Assembly: GCA_016721735.1 (NCBI GenBank)
Contig: JADKHM010000008.1
Location: 34,355 to 98,354, forward strand
Length of the DNA stretch: 64,000 bases
Direction: 5' to 3'
Source of the DNA: Flavobacterium sp.
GTDB lineage: Bacteria; Bacteroidota; Bacteroidia; Flavobacteriales; Flavobacteriaceae
The notes below the pieces were generated by a model that was not told the origin of the DNA, searched no databases, and worked only from the letters and a program-made list of their open reading frames with translations. Below are positions 36,794-44,999 of this stretch, one piece after another. Position numbers and translations under genes: made by a program. How positions within the stretch are numbered: the stretch's first letter is position 1; each line of letters begins with the position of its first letter.

Positions 36794-37495
36794 TTATTTT
36801 GTTTTGACCTTTTCAAGAGGTAGTGGTTTGGTACAGAAAAACCAATCATAGCAGGTCATTTCCTCTTTGTCTTCCATTCTTTCTTTGGCTACACCACATG
36901 AACCAGCTGTTGGTACAATCACATCATCGCCCGGTTGCCAATCGGCTGGAGTAGCGATATTATAAGTGTCAGCAGTTTGCATGGCAATTAAGGCTCTTTT
37001 TAATTCGTCAAAATTTCTACCCATAGAAAGCGGATAATAAATCACGGCACGAATTATTCCTTTTGGATCAATGAAAAATACCGCTCTAACGGCTTTGGTT
37101 GTACTTTCGCCAGGTTGAATCATGCCGTATTTTTTAGCCACTTCCATGGAAATGTCTTCTATCAGTGGAAAGTTCACTTCAATATTTTTAATTCCTTTGA
37201 ATTCTATCTTCTCCTTGATGGTTCTTAGCCAAGCAATGTGGCTGTATAACCCATCGATGGAAAGTCCTACCAATTGACAGTTGAGTGCAGTAAACTCGGG
37301 TTCCCTTTTGGCAAATGTCATAAATTCAGAGGTGCAAACTGGTGTGAAATCGGCAGGATGACTGAAAAGGATAATCCATTTGTCTTTGAAATCTGAAGGA
37401 AAATTAATGTCTCCTTGCGTTGTGACAGCTTTAAATTCGGGTGCTTTGTCGCCAATTCGTGGCATAGAGACTATTTGTTGTTCAATTGTTTCCAT
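36794..37495 (-). CDS. Peroxiredoxin (Prx6-type with C-terminal Cys motif)
   Basis: 233 residues, cytoplasmic. The peroxidatic Cys54 is in HPADFTPVCTSEF. The C-terminal part carries MTCYDWFFC, with Cys215 and Cys221, like the CxDWWFC motif of archaeal thioredoxin peroxidases of this class. A further Cys200 is present. The enzyme reduces hydrogen peroxide and alkyl or sulfur hydroperoxides using thiols. It is the first gene of a two-gene operon with the SQR-like gene, under the 37542-37585 promoter. Confidence 0.93.
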   Translation of the reverse strand: METIEQQIVSMPRIGDKAPEFKAVTTQGDINFPSDFKDKWIILFSHPADFTPVCTSEFMTFAKREPEFTALNCQLVGLSIDGLYSHIAWLRTIKEKIEFKGIKNIEVNFPLIEDISMEVAKKYGMIQPGESTTKAVRAVFFIDPKGIIRAVIYYPLSMGRNFDELKRALIAMQTADTYNIATPADWQPGDDVIVPTAGSCGVAKERMEDKEEMTCYDWFFCTKPLPLEKVKTK

Positions 37496-37541
37496 ATTAT
37501 TTATGTTGTATGTAATTATTAATTAGGCAATATACCTAGTA

Positions 37542-37585
37542 TCAAGGTATCGCAGTTATAAACCAACGGAAGTGATATTAATCAC
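37542..37585 (-). promoter_or_regulatory. Crp/Fnr-type class II promoter of the peroxiredoxin-SQR operon
   Basis: GTGAT-ATTA-ATCAC at 37572-37585 is a perfect 5-N4-5 palindrome, with FNR-type spacing. On the minus strand the -7 position 37542-37549 reads TACCTTGA, a partial TAnnTTTG match. The centre-to-centre distance is again 33 bp. The site is about 83 bases from the start codon. Confidence 0.65.
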
Positions 37586-37610
37586 ATTCAGGCGTGATAA
37601 ATCATAAAAA

Positions 37611-37640
37611 AAAGAGTGTTTGAATACTCTTACACTCTTT
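37611..37640 (-). terminator. Terminator of the 37696 gene
   Basis: AAAGAGTGT (37611-37619) pairs with ACACTCTTT (37632-37640), followed on the minus strand by a T run. It separates the OB-fold gene from the peroxiredoxin promoter. Confidence 0.75.
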
Positions 37641-37695
37641 AAAAATTAGAATATTAAGAATAAATAGTTCTTTTAATTTAGGTCAGTTTGAGTGA

Positions 37696-38157
37696 CTATT
37701 TAGTACGTTTGTTTTTTTGCCCTTTTTTCCATCCATTCCATTTAGGATATCCCTTATCATTTCTTAAATCGAGATGAGAATCTCCTTTCCAGACCGTCAT
37801 TGCTATAATGGCCGCTTTATTTTCATATGTTACTTTTGACCCTTTTACTTTGATTACATCACCCGCTGAAAATTGAATATCTTTATTATTTAGATACCAT
37901 TCTGGACCCAGGTGAACCATCGTATTTTCTTTAGCCTCCGTTTTTAGGACAAGATGAATGCCATTTGACATTCCTTTTTCAGGAATTATTTTTTCAACAC
38001 TAACGATAGTTCCTTTTACTTCAACGATAGTTGCTGGATTAAAAAGCCTACTGTAGTTATTATTTGAACACCAACCGCCAGTTCCTCTTTGAGCAATACC
38101 TATAATTGGCAGCAATGCAAAGAGTAAAACCAATACTTTGTTTTTAAAAATTTTCAT
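37696..38157 (-). CDS. Small secreted protein, OB-fold-like
   Basis: 153 residues with a signal peptide (MKIFKNKVLVLLFALLPIIGIAQ). The mature part reads as a five-strand pattern: IVEVKGTIVSVE, GIHLVLKTE, MVHLGPEWYL, GDVIKVKGSKVTYE, AAIIAMTVWKGD. This resembles the OB-like folds of small periplasmic proteins next to respiratory or redox genes. The end is basic (KKGQKNKRTK). I recognise no active site. It has its own palindromic promoter and so appears co-regulated with the sulfur genes. Confidence 0.7.
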   Translation of the reverse strand: MKIFKNKVLVLLFALLPIIGIAQRGTGGWCSNNNYSRLFNPATIVEVKGTIVSVEKIIPEKGMSNGIHLVLKTEAKENTMVHLGPEWYLNNKDIQFSAGDVIKVKGSKVTYENKAAIIAMTVWKGDSHLDLRNDKGYPKWNGWKKGQKNKRTK

Positions 38158-38547
38158 GATTAACTTGTTTAAATTTGTAAAAAAAATCTACACTCAAAGG
38201 TACTTGCCAAAGGAAATGAGAAGTATGATATATATCACGTTAACTCTTTTATTAACAAACATTTAACTGAGATTGAAAGGTTGTATTTTTAGTTATAAAG
38301 TCTACTGAGAATTAAGTATAAAATGTGTTTTTTGTAAGTAAAAAGGAATGTCGGAACCATCAAATACTCTTTAGTAGATAAATCTAAAAGCTATTGTTTT
38401 TTGGTACAACGCCCAACTTTCTTTTCCGTAGGTAAGATTTCGTTTCCGCAGCAGTACAGTCTTCATTTTGCTATTGAGCATTTCAATTTATTGAGAATAA
38501 GATAGCCGACAAGGCATCTTAGCGAGCATTTTTTTTGGAATATGCAG
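38158..38547. other. Intergenic region with a regulated promoter and a possible gene fragment
   Basis: The right-hand gene ends at 38548 and the left one starts at 38157. The palindromic promoter at 38195-38238 occupies the left part. On the minus strand, 38371-38481 holds a 36-codon open frame (starting MLNSKMKTVLLRKR, with ESWALYQK) whose composition looks protein-like. It has no recognisable start region or domain and may be the end of a decayed gene. Nothing else is supported. Confidence 0.45.
38195..38238 (-). promoter_or_regulatory. Crp/Fnr-type class II promoter of the 37696 gene
   Basis: The palindrome ATGAT-ATAT-ATCAC spans 38225-38238. The minus-strand -7 element TACCTTTG, an exact TAnnTTTG match, is at 38195-38202. 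Their centres are 33 bp apart. The start codon is 38 bases beyond the -7 element. Confidence 0.7.
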
Positions 38548-39672
38548 TTACTTAACTTTTTTGTAACTCCAAACTGCAAATCCATTTAAAACGATGGCAT
38601 ACAATAAAATAATGTAGAACTGACGAGAAATATCTGAGAAGGAAGCTCCTTTGAGCATTACCATTCTAATAATTTCTACAAAATATCGGATTGGGTTGAC
38701 CAAAGTGAGATTTTGTGCCCATTGCGGCATACTTTCGATAGGTGTGAATAATCCGCTCATTAAGATAAAAACTACCGTGAAAAACCAAGCGATGAACATT
38801 GCTTGTTGCTGTGTTTCGGTTTGCGTAGAAATGAATAAACCAATGCCAAGTATCACTAATAAATAGACCGATGTAAACAAATATATGAGTCCAATGTTGC
38901 CCAACATAGGAACATTGAATATAGCTTTTGCAATGACCAATCCCACAGTTAAAATGATTAATCCCAATACCCAAAACGGAAATAACTTTCCGATAATGAA
39001 TTGGTGTTTTTTGATGGGCGTTACATTAATTTGTTCTAAAGTTCCGACTTCTTTTTCGCGAACGATATTCATGGCCGATAGGAAAAGGGTGAGCATGGTT
39101 ACTAACAATACCAGAATTCCGGGAACCATATAGGTTTTGTAATTTAGCGTATTGTTGTACCAAAAGGAGGGAATGGTTACTATATTTTGAGGCGACACCA
39201 AGGAACTCCCTTCGTATTGAAAAAGTTTGGTTTGCAAGTTTTGATTGAAACTAGCAATAATTTGAGAAATATAGACATTGGTTACACCAGCCGCAGCACC
39301 ATCGATGGCGTTAATGCTAACGGATAGATTGGTTTTTTTTTCTTTGACCAAATCGCGCTCAAAATGAAGTGGTATTTCGAGAATGACATCAACTTTTCCA
39401 TCTTGCATTTGTTGGTTGGCAACTGCTTTCGACGGAAAAGATTGCACACTATTGAAATAATTGGAAGCTTGAAATTTAGAAATCAATTCTCGGGAACTGG
39501 AAGATTGATCCTTGTCTACATAAGAAAACAGGATGTTTTTGACTTCAAAACTAGCGGCGTTGGACAATACGAGCAACTGAATTAGTGGCAAAATAAAGAT
39601 AATCTTCAACATTCCTTTGTCTCTAAAGATTTGCTTGAACTCTTTTTGGATGATGAATAGGATTGTTTTCAT
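38548..39672 (-). CDS. ABC-2 type transporter permease (second)
   Basis: 374 residues with one N-terminal membrane segment, a periplasmic region of about 140 residues, and five more segments from about 175 to the end. Motifs include VREKEVGTLEQINVTPIKKHQFIIGK near residue 205-230, found in the YbhS/YbhR/YhhJ group, and GLFTPIESMPQWAQ near 312. It pairs with the permease at 39804. A dispersed repeat of about 110 bases separates the two. Confidence 0.9.
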   Translation of the reverse strand: MKTILFIIQKEFKQIFRDKGMLKIIFILPLIQLLVLSNAASFEVKNILFSYVDKDQSSSSRELISKFQASNYFNSVQSFPSKAVANQQMQDGKVDVILEIPLHFERDLVKEKKTNLSVSINAIDGAAAGVTNVYISQIIASFNQNLQTKLFQYEGSSLVSPQNIVTIPSFWYNNTLNYKTYMVPGILVLLVTMLTLFLSAMNIVREKEVGTLEQINVTPIKKHQFIIGKLFPFWVLGLIILTVGLVIAKAIFNVPMLGNIGLIYLFTSVYLLVILGIGLFISTQTETQQQAMFIAWFFTVVFILMSGLFTPIESMPQWAQNLTLVNPIRYFVEIIRMVMLKGASFSDISRQFYIILLYAIVLNGFAVWSYKKVK

Positions 39673-39689
39673 ATGGGTTCTTTTATGGG

Positions 39690-39799
39690 AAACTAGCCCT
39701 GATGGCAGCGGTTATCCTTTTGCGCCGACGTTTATTTCGTCAGTTTGCTTCACTCGGGTGGCGCAAAAGATAGTAGCGAACAGCAGGAAATAGCTCCTG
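39690..39799 (+). repeat. Dispersed intergenic hairpin repeat, copy 3
   Basis: ACTAGCCCTGATGGCAGCGG, then TATCCTTTTGCGCC, a 40-base loop with its own CGTTTATTTCGTCAG-type symmetry, then GGCGCAAAAGATAGTAGCGAACAGCAGGA. The inner stem is CTTTTGCGCC with GGCGCAAAAG, ten pairs. The frame matches copies 1, 2 and 4. It lies between the two permease genes of one operon. Confidence 0.65.
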
Positions 39800-39803
39800 A
39801 AAA

Positions 39804-40910
39804 TTATTCTAATCTTATTTTATATTTTTTGATGCTTAACGTGATGAAAAACACAGTCATTCCTACTAAAATTAAGGTTTCTTTCCAAATACTATTTAGC
39901 GAAACTCCTTTGAGCATGATGGCTTTGACTATTATAATAAACCACTTGGCGGGGATAATATTGCTGATAATTTGCATGGGTAGTGGCATACTTGAAATGG
40001 GAAAAATGAACCCAGAAAGTATGATGACTGGGAGCATTAATCCGAACAAGGAGATCATCATGGCGGTTTGTTGTGAATTGGAAACGGTAGAGATGAATAT
40101 CCCTAACGAAAGTGCTGAAATGATGAATAAGATACTTTCTAATGCCAATAAAATTAAGCTTCCTTGCATGGGCATTTTGAAAACAAAAAAACCGAGAAGC
40201 ACAATTACTGTGGCGTTGATAATTGAAAGAAAAATATAAGGAAATACTTTACCAATAATGACTTGAAAGGGTTTTAGAGGTGAAACCAAAAGCACCTCCA
40301 TAGTACCTAATTCCTTTTCTCTTGTGATGGATATAGAGGTCATCATGGCAGAAACGAGCATCAAAATAATAGTCATCACGCCAGGAACAAAGGTAAATAC
40401 ACTTTTAAGTTCTGGATTGTAATAGAGTTGTGTTTGGGTTTGAATTTGGTATTTGTGTTGGTTGGCGCCGTTAATTTCTTGGATGTAATTTTGCATGATC
40501 GCATTGACATAATTGGTAATCGTATTTGCGATATTGGGATCGGTAGCATCGGTAATGACTTGTACTTTGGCTTGTTTCTGAGATTGGATTTTTTTGATAA
40601 AGTCTTTTTCGAAGACCAAAACTGCTTTTATTTTTCCTTTTTTGAAACTGTTTTCAATTTGTGCTTCGTTCGTAATTTCTTGTTCGATATTGAAGTATTT
40701 TGAAGCATCTATTTTGGCGATTATCTTTTGCGTTTCGGTGTCTTTTGATTGGTCGAAAATCGCAATGTTTACATTATTGATTTCGTTGGTAATGGCAAAA
40801 CCAAAAAGCATGATTTGAGCAATTGGCATTCCGAAAAGGATAAACATGGAACGTTTGTCCCGAAGAATGTGGTAGAATTCTTTGGTTATAAATCCGAGGA
40901 ATCGTTTCAT
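39804..40910 (-). CDS. ABC-2 type transporter permease (first)
   Basis: 368 residues, with the same plan as the 38548 product: an N-terminal membrane segment near 20-40, a large outer domain to about 165, then five segments. TREKELGTMEVLLVSPLKPFQVIIGK near residue 195 is the conserved inner loop. The two permeases likely form a heterodimer. It lies 20 bases after the 40931 ATPase gene. The whole set resembles the E. coli cecR-ybhGFSR exporter, implicated in drug resistance. Confidence 0.9.
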   Translation of the reverse strand: MKRFLGFITKEFYHILRDKRSMFILFGMPIAQIMLFGFAITNEINNVNIAIFDQSKDTETQKIIAKIDASKYFNIEQEITNEAQIENSFKKGKIKAVLVFEKDFIKKIQSQKQAKVQVITDATDPNIANTITNYVNAIMQNYIQEINGANQHKYQIQTQTQLYYNPELKSVFTFVPGVMTIILMLVSAMMTSISITREKELGTMEVLLVSPLKPFQVIIGKVFPYIFLSIINATVIVLLGFFVFKMPMQGSLILLALESILFIISALSLGIFISTVSNSQQTAMMISLFGLMLPVIILSGFIFPISSMPLPMQIISNIIPAKWFIIIVKAIMLKGVSLNSIWKETLILVGMTVFFITLSIKKYKIRLE

Positions 40911-40930
40911 GGTTGGATCATTTTTTACTA

Positions 40931-41665
40931 TTATTCTACGTTTCGGGCTAGTTTTAGAAATACTTCGTTCATGGAAGTGACGTTGTATTTTGATTTTAAA
41001 TTTTTAGGGGTATCGAGTGCTTCTATAGTGCCTTCAACCATAATAGAAACTCGGTCGCAATATTCGGCTTCGTCCATATAATGGGTAGTCACGAAAATGG
41101 TAGTTCCTTTGTGCGCTTCAGCATAAATCATTTCCCAGAACTGTCGCCTTGTGATAGGATCAACACCACCAGTGGGTTCGTCAAGAAAAACGATCTTGGG
41201 TTCGTGCAATAAAGCTACGGAGAATGATAGCTTTTGTTTCCAACCTAATGGCAATGATCCGACTACTTTATCCGCTACTTCGTGAAGGGCTAATTCGTTT
41301 ACTAATTCAACAGTTTTTTGTTTGATTTTGGTTTTTGATAAACCATAAATACCGCCAAAAAAAGTAATGTTTTCTTTGATGGTTAAATCGTCGTAAAGGG
41401 AGAATTTTTGACTCATATACCCAATACTTTTCTTGACCATTTCAGAATTGGTTTTTACATCAAAACCTGCCACAAGAGCTTCGCCAGATGTGGGTTTTGA
41501 AATTCCGATCAGCATTTTCATCGCCGTTGTTTTTCCGGCGCCATTCGCACCCAAGAAACCGAATATCTCGCCTTTGTAGACTTCAAAAGAAATACTTTTA
41601 ACCGCGGTAAAGCTGCCAAATTCTTTGGTGAGTTTCGTAACTGAAATGATTTTTTCTTTAGTCAT
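40931..41665 (-). CDS. ABC transporter ATP-binding protein (second)
   Basis: 244 residues. Walker A is GANGAGKTT near residue 38, the Q loop follows in GYMSQKFS, and Walker B is IVFLDEPTGG near 160 with the H loop in VTTHYMDEA. The signature region is degenerate (SLPLGWKQKLSFSVAL, where LSGG is expected), a common feature of one partner in asymmetric ABC pairs. With the 41701 gene it corresponds to the two halves of YbhF. Confidence 0.92.
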   Translation of the reverse strand: MTKEKIISVTKLTKEFGSFTAVKSISFEVYKGEIFGFLGANGAGKTTAMKMLIGISKPTSGEALVAGFDVKTNSEMVKKSIGYMSQKFSLYDDLTIKENITFFGGIYGLSKTKIKQKTVELVNELALHEVADKVVGSLPLGWKQKLSFSVALLHEPKIVFLDEPTGGVDPITRRQFWEMIYAEAHKGTTIFVTTHYMDEAEYCDRVSIMVEGTIEALDTPKNLKSKYNVTSMNEVFLKLARNVE

Positions 41666-41700
41666 TTTGGTTGGACACTAAGACGTTATGGAGGAGGGTT

Positions 41701-42597
41701 TTACAAATCCATGAAAACATCTTCGATAGTTATTGTAGCGGGTTGAATGATGATTTCAGTATGTTTTTTTGCTGTTAAATAGTCTTGCAAATCCATTGGA
41801 TTGAAATTGTTGTTTTTATCAATATAATGCATAAATTCTCCGAAGGCAAAAACACTGTATTGGCTTGGGTAATTTTTTAAGTCGAGTAGGAGCTGGTAGG
41901 TGTTTTTGGTTTGTACATTATAAATGGTTTTATCATATTTCCGGATGATATTCTCTGGAGTATCTATTTTTAAGATTTTGCCTTCTTGAATCAGCGCAAT
42001 GCGATCGCACAAAGCCGCTTCATCCATATAAGGTGTTGAGACTAAAATCGTGATCCCTTTTTGTTGCAATCGTTTGAGCATTTGCCAGAATTCTTTGCGG
42101 GAAACTGGGTCAACACCAGTGGTTGGTTCGTCTAAAAACAATACTTTTGGGGCGTGAATTAAGGCGCAGCATAGCGCTAATTTTTGTTTCATTCCACCAG
42201 AAAGCGCTCCAGCTCTTCGGGTTTTGAAAGGCTCAATTTGGATGTAGATGTCTTTGATTAAGTCGTAATTTTCTTCGATAGTCGTACCAAAAATTGTGGC
42301 AAAAAAAGACAAATTTTCTTCAACCGTTAAATCTTGGTAAAGCGAGAATTTCCCAGGCATGTAGCCCACAGAATTTCGAATGGCTTTGTAATCTTTTACT
42401 ACATCAAAACCTGCTACTGTTGCTGAACCTTCATTGGCAATTAGCAGCGTTGTTAGGATTCTGAAAATTGTTGTTTTTCCTGCACCATCAGGTCCGATCA
42501 AGCCAAATAGTTCTCCATGATTTACACTAAAAGTAATGTTTTCAACTGCTCTTATGTTTTTGTATGATTTTGATATGTTGCTTAGTGAAATACTCAT
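41701..42597 (-). CDS. ABC transporter ATP-binding protein (first)
   Basis: 298 residues. Walker A is GPDGAGKTT near residue 36, the signature is ALSGGMKQKLAL near 133, and Walker B is VLFLDEPTTG near 155. A C-terminal extension of about 80 residues is present. The start codon overlaps the last base of the cupin gene stop. The signature is canonical here and degenerate in the partner, so the pair should have one full catalytic site. Confidence 0.92.
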   Translation of the reverse strand: MSISLSNISKSYKNIRAVENITFSVNHGELFGLIGPDGAGKTTIFRILTTLLIANEGSATVAGFDVVKDYKAIRNSVGYMPGKFSLYQDLTVEENLSFFATIFGTTIEENYDLIKDIYIQIEPFKTRRAGALSGGMKQKLALCCALIHAPKVLFLDEPTTGVDPVSRKEFWQMLKRLQQKGITILVSTPYMDEAALCDRIALIQEGKILKIDTPENIIRKYDKTIYNVQTKNTYQLLLDLKNYPSQYSVFAFGEFMHYIDKNNNFNPMDLQDYLTAKKHTEIIIQPATITIEDVFMDL

Positions 42598-42884
42598 TAT
42601 TTTATTAATAAAAAATCACTTTCTTCTATGGCTTGTATAGCGTGTTTTATGTTTTCTTCAATAATGACATAAGCACCTGAATTAAGATTTATTACCGATC
42701 CTTTTTCATCGGTAAAAATGGCATTCCCTGAAACGCAAACCAATAATGCGGGTATTTTTGAAACGTGTTCCTTCAGCGTTTCACCTTTTGCAATTTGTAA
42801 TGAAATTACTTTAGATTCAGTTGGTACAAAAAGCAATTGCGTTTGAACTGGTTTATTTGCTGTATGCAGGTTTTTTAAGAACAT
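42597..42884 (-). CDS. Small cupin-like protein
   Basis: 95 residues with a single cupin-type beta-barrel: KGETLKEHVSKIPALLVCVSGNAIF, then SGAYVIIEENIKHAIQAIEESDFLLIK. One histidine stands in the usual first motif (EHVSKIP) and one in the second (KHAI). No catalytic assignment is possible. It lies between the cytochrome c gene (11-base gap) and the ABC ATPase gene (1-base overlap), so it is firmly in the operon. Confidence 0.7.
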   Translation of the reverse strand: MFLKNLHTANKPVQTQLLFVPTESKVISLQIAKGETLKEHVSKIPALLVCVSGNAIFTDEKGSVINLNSGAYVIIEENIKHAIQAIEESDFLLIK

Positions 42885-42895
42885 TGTATTTTGTT

Positions 42896-43381
42896 TTAAT
42901 TGTTTCTTCCACTTCCCATTCCTTGTCCGTTTTTATGATTTTGCTGAAAATGCGCTTCAAACCATTCTGGCGCTTCAATTTCATTATCATAGATATAAGT
43001 TGCAATTTTTTCTAATTCATCTTTTTTAAATGCTTGTTTGGGCATAGCCTTAAACTTCTCGACAGCACCTAACATCAGCGCGTTTTCAGCTTTTGGATCA
43101 TTTGCATAAGCAACCACTGCTGCTACAAAATCAGCTTTAGAATCGTACTCTTTCATATATCTTCTTTTTACAGCAACCATTGGAGGAGCAATAATTTCGT
43201 CATGCGATTTTGTTATAACACTGTGGCAAGCGTAACAATTTTGCTGAAATAGTTTTAACGCTTCTGTATTTTCTACCACTGCGGTCGATCTCACTTCATT
43301 TCTTAAATTTTCAGTTTTTTGCTTATTGCAGCTTGAAAAAACTGCCACTAGACATCCAATTAGTATTAAATTCGCTTTCAT
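42896..43381 (-). CDS. Monohaem cytochrome c lipoprotein
   Basis: 161 residues with a lipoprotein signal (LIGCLVAVFSSCNK). One haem site CYACHS lies near residue 50. The methionine ligand may be in KAMPKQAFKKDELEKIATYIYD near 113, a typical class I ending. A Gln/Gly/Asn tail follows. It should carry electrons at the envelope. It is placed between the DUF2202 and cupin genes, an unusual position inside an exporter operon. Confidence 0.88.
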   Translation of the reverse strand: MKANLILIGCLVAVFSSCNKQKTENLRNEVRSTAVVENTEALKLFQQNCYACHSVITKSHDEIIAPPMVAVKRRYMKEYDSKADFVAAVVAYANDPKAENALMLGAVEKFKAMPKQAFKKDELEKIATYIYDNEIEAPEWFEAHFQQNHKNGQGMGSGRNN

Positions 43382-43390
43382 GTTATCTAA

Positions 43391-43996
43391 TTAATTATTG
43401 CCACAACCGCCAATTGATTCGCTTAAAATAGCATTATAATATTCAACAGAAATAAACTGAGGAATATAAGTTACTCCATTTATAGAAAGTTGACTTGTGT
43501 AGGTCCGAATATGGTTTTTAGATCCGCAAGTTAAATTGTCATACACATTCAAAATGTCAGATTTAGTTGTATTACTAATAAAATCGTCAATATCATTAAT
43601 GTCTAAATCTTCAATTGTTGCTCCAACTTTAAATGCATCAACTGATGAAAGATTAGATTGTGCTATTAAACTTGCATATAATGTTTGTAAATCTGCATTG
43701 TTAAAAACGCCAATTTCCGTTGAAGCTGAATCTGGAATACCGTATTTATTCATTAACTTTAAAACACTATCCATGTGTTTTTGTTCACTTTGAGAAATAC
43801 TATTAAAAATGCTCACTTGATATTTGTTATAAGAAAACAAATACACATCTCTAGCCAATTTTTCTTCTTCTCTTAAAAATTTTAAATCGTCAATTTCCGC
43901 TTGAGTAGGAGGAATTGTGCTTTTATTATTGTTGTCGTTAGAGCAGCTACTGAAGATCATTAAGACCAAAGCAATAGCAAAAAGATTATTTTTCAT
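43391..43996 (-). CDS. DUF2202 ferritin-like lipoprotein
   Basis: 201 residues with a lipoprotein signal (LVLMIFSSCSND). Ferritin-like metal residues are seen in REEEKLARDVYLF near 46, SEQKHMDSVLKL near 77 and a later ATIEDLDINDIDDF. DUF2202 proteins are thought to bind a diiron or similar centre; their reaction is not established. It is the first gene after the promoter at 44026-44069 and is followed 9 bases later by the cytochrome c gene. Confidence 0.82.
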   Translation of the reverse strand: MKNNLFAIALVLMIFSSCSNDNNNKSTIPPTQAEIDDLKFLREEEKLARDVYLFSYNKYQVSIFNSISQSEQKHMDSVLKLMNKYGIPDSASTEIGVFNNADLQTLYASLIAQSNLSSVDAFKVGATIEDLDINDIDDFISNTTKSDILNVYDNLTCGSKNHIRTYTSQLSINGVTYIPQFISVEYYNAILSESIGGCGNN

Positions 43997-44025
43997 AATA
44001 CAAATATTTCATTGTTAATACTACT

Positions 44026-44069
44026 CAAATTTAATTCACTTAAACCTCCTGGACTGTAACATAAGTTAC
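44026..44069 (-). promoter_or_regulatory. Crp/Fnr-type class II promoter of the DUF2202-cytochrome-ABC genes
   Basis: GTAAC-ATAA-GTTAC at 44056-44069 is a perfect 5-N4-5 palindrome. The minus-strand -7 element TAAATTTG is at 44026-44033, an exact match to TAnnTTTG. The centres are 33 bp apart. The promoter lies in the 94-base gap after hlyD, so the downstream exporter genes can be transcribed from it as well as from the tetR promoter. Confidence 0.7.
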
Positions 44070-44090
44070 TTAGCTCTAACTATTAATCAA

Positions 44091-44966
44091 TTATTTAATC
44101 CACATTTCGGCGGGCATTCCAATTTTTAAACTGCCATCATTTTTAACGTTCACTTTTACTGCATAGACAAGGTTTACGCGTTCTTCTTTGGTTTGGATAA
44201 TTTTTGGAGTAAATTCGGCAGCGGATGCAATCCATGAAATGATTCCAGGAGACGTTTTCATTTCCTTTTCGGTATCAATTTTCACACTTACTTGTTGGCC
44301 GACTTTTATTTTAGACAATTGGGTTTCAGTAACGTAAACACGCAATGTCATCTCGGACAAATCAGCAATTTTATACAGTGGTTTTCCAAAGGCTGTGATT
44401 TCGTTTGCTTCGGTATATTTGGCTAAAACGGTTCCTTGTATTGGATTGATTACTTTGCTTTTTTGAATTTGGTCATTGATTTTTTCGATTTGAACGTCAA
44501 TGGATTGTACTTCGTTTATAATGGGTGCATTTTGCGTAGCTACGCTTTTAATTTGCTCTTTTAAGACCTTTGCTTTGCCTACAATTTCATCGACTTGTCT
44601 TTGGGTTGCGGCGTTTTCGGCGAACATACTTTGGATTCTTTTTTCCTCGATTAATGTTGTTTTGAGTTGTTCTTGCAATACGTTTGTTTGCGATAACACA
44701 TTTTTTGATTTTGAAAAAACGGCGCTTTTGGAAGCCATTAATTGCTGTTTGGTGAAATACAATTGGGTTGTATCAATCAAAGCTACTTGTGTTTTTGGTT
44801 GCAATTGATCACCTTCTTCTATTTTTAAATACTCTATTTTTCCATTTGCTTCGGCAGAAATGGTGACTTCGGTAGCTTCAAAATTGCCGTAACCATCCGC
44901 TTTTTCGTTATTCTTATTGCAAGAAATTAGTGTGATGAGTAATACGATTGCGATTGCTGTTTTCAT
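44091..44966 (-). CDS. HlyD-family membrane fusion protein of the ABC exporter
   Basis: 291 residues from the ATG at 44966, which gives a lipoprotein signal (MKTAIAIVLLITLISCNK); the longer frame adds seven residues. Biotinyl-lipoyl halves lie near 40-70 (KIEYLKIEEGDQL) and 185-205 (IQGTVLAKYTEANE), with a long coiled coil between. It matches YbhG of the E. coli exporter in size and layout. It follows tolC by 33 bases and precedes the DUF2202 promoter. Confidence 0.88.
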   Translation of the reverse strand: MKTAIAIVLLITLISCNKNNEKADGYGNFEATEVTISAEANGKIEYLKIEEGDQLQPKTQVALIDTTQLYFTKQQLMASKSAVFSKSKNVLSQTNVLQEQLKTTLIEEKRIQSMFAENAATQRQVDEIVGKAKVLKEQIKSVATQNAPIINEVQSIDVQIEKINDQIQKSKVINPIQGTVLAKYTEANEITAFGKPLYKIADLSEMTLRVYVTETQLSKIKVGQQVSVKIDTEKEMKTSPGIISWIASAAEFTPKIIQTKEERVNLVYAVKVNVKNDGSLKIGMPAEMWIK

Positions 44967-44999
44967 TTTTTTGTTATTTATAAACATTCAAAAATATTT

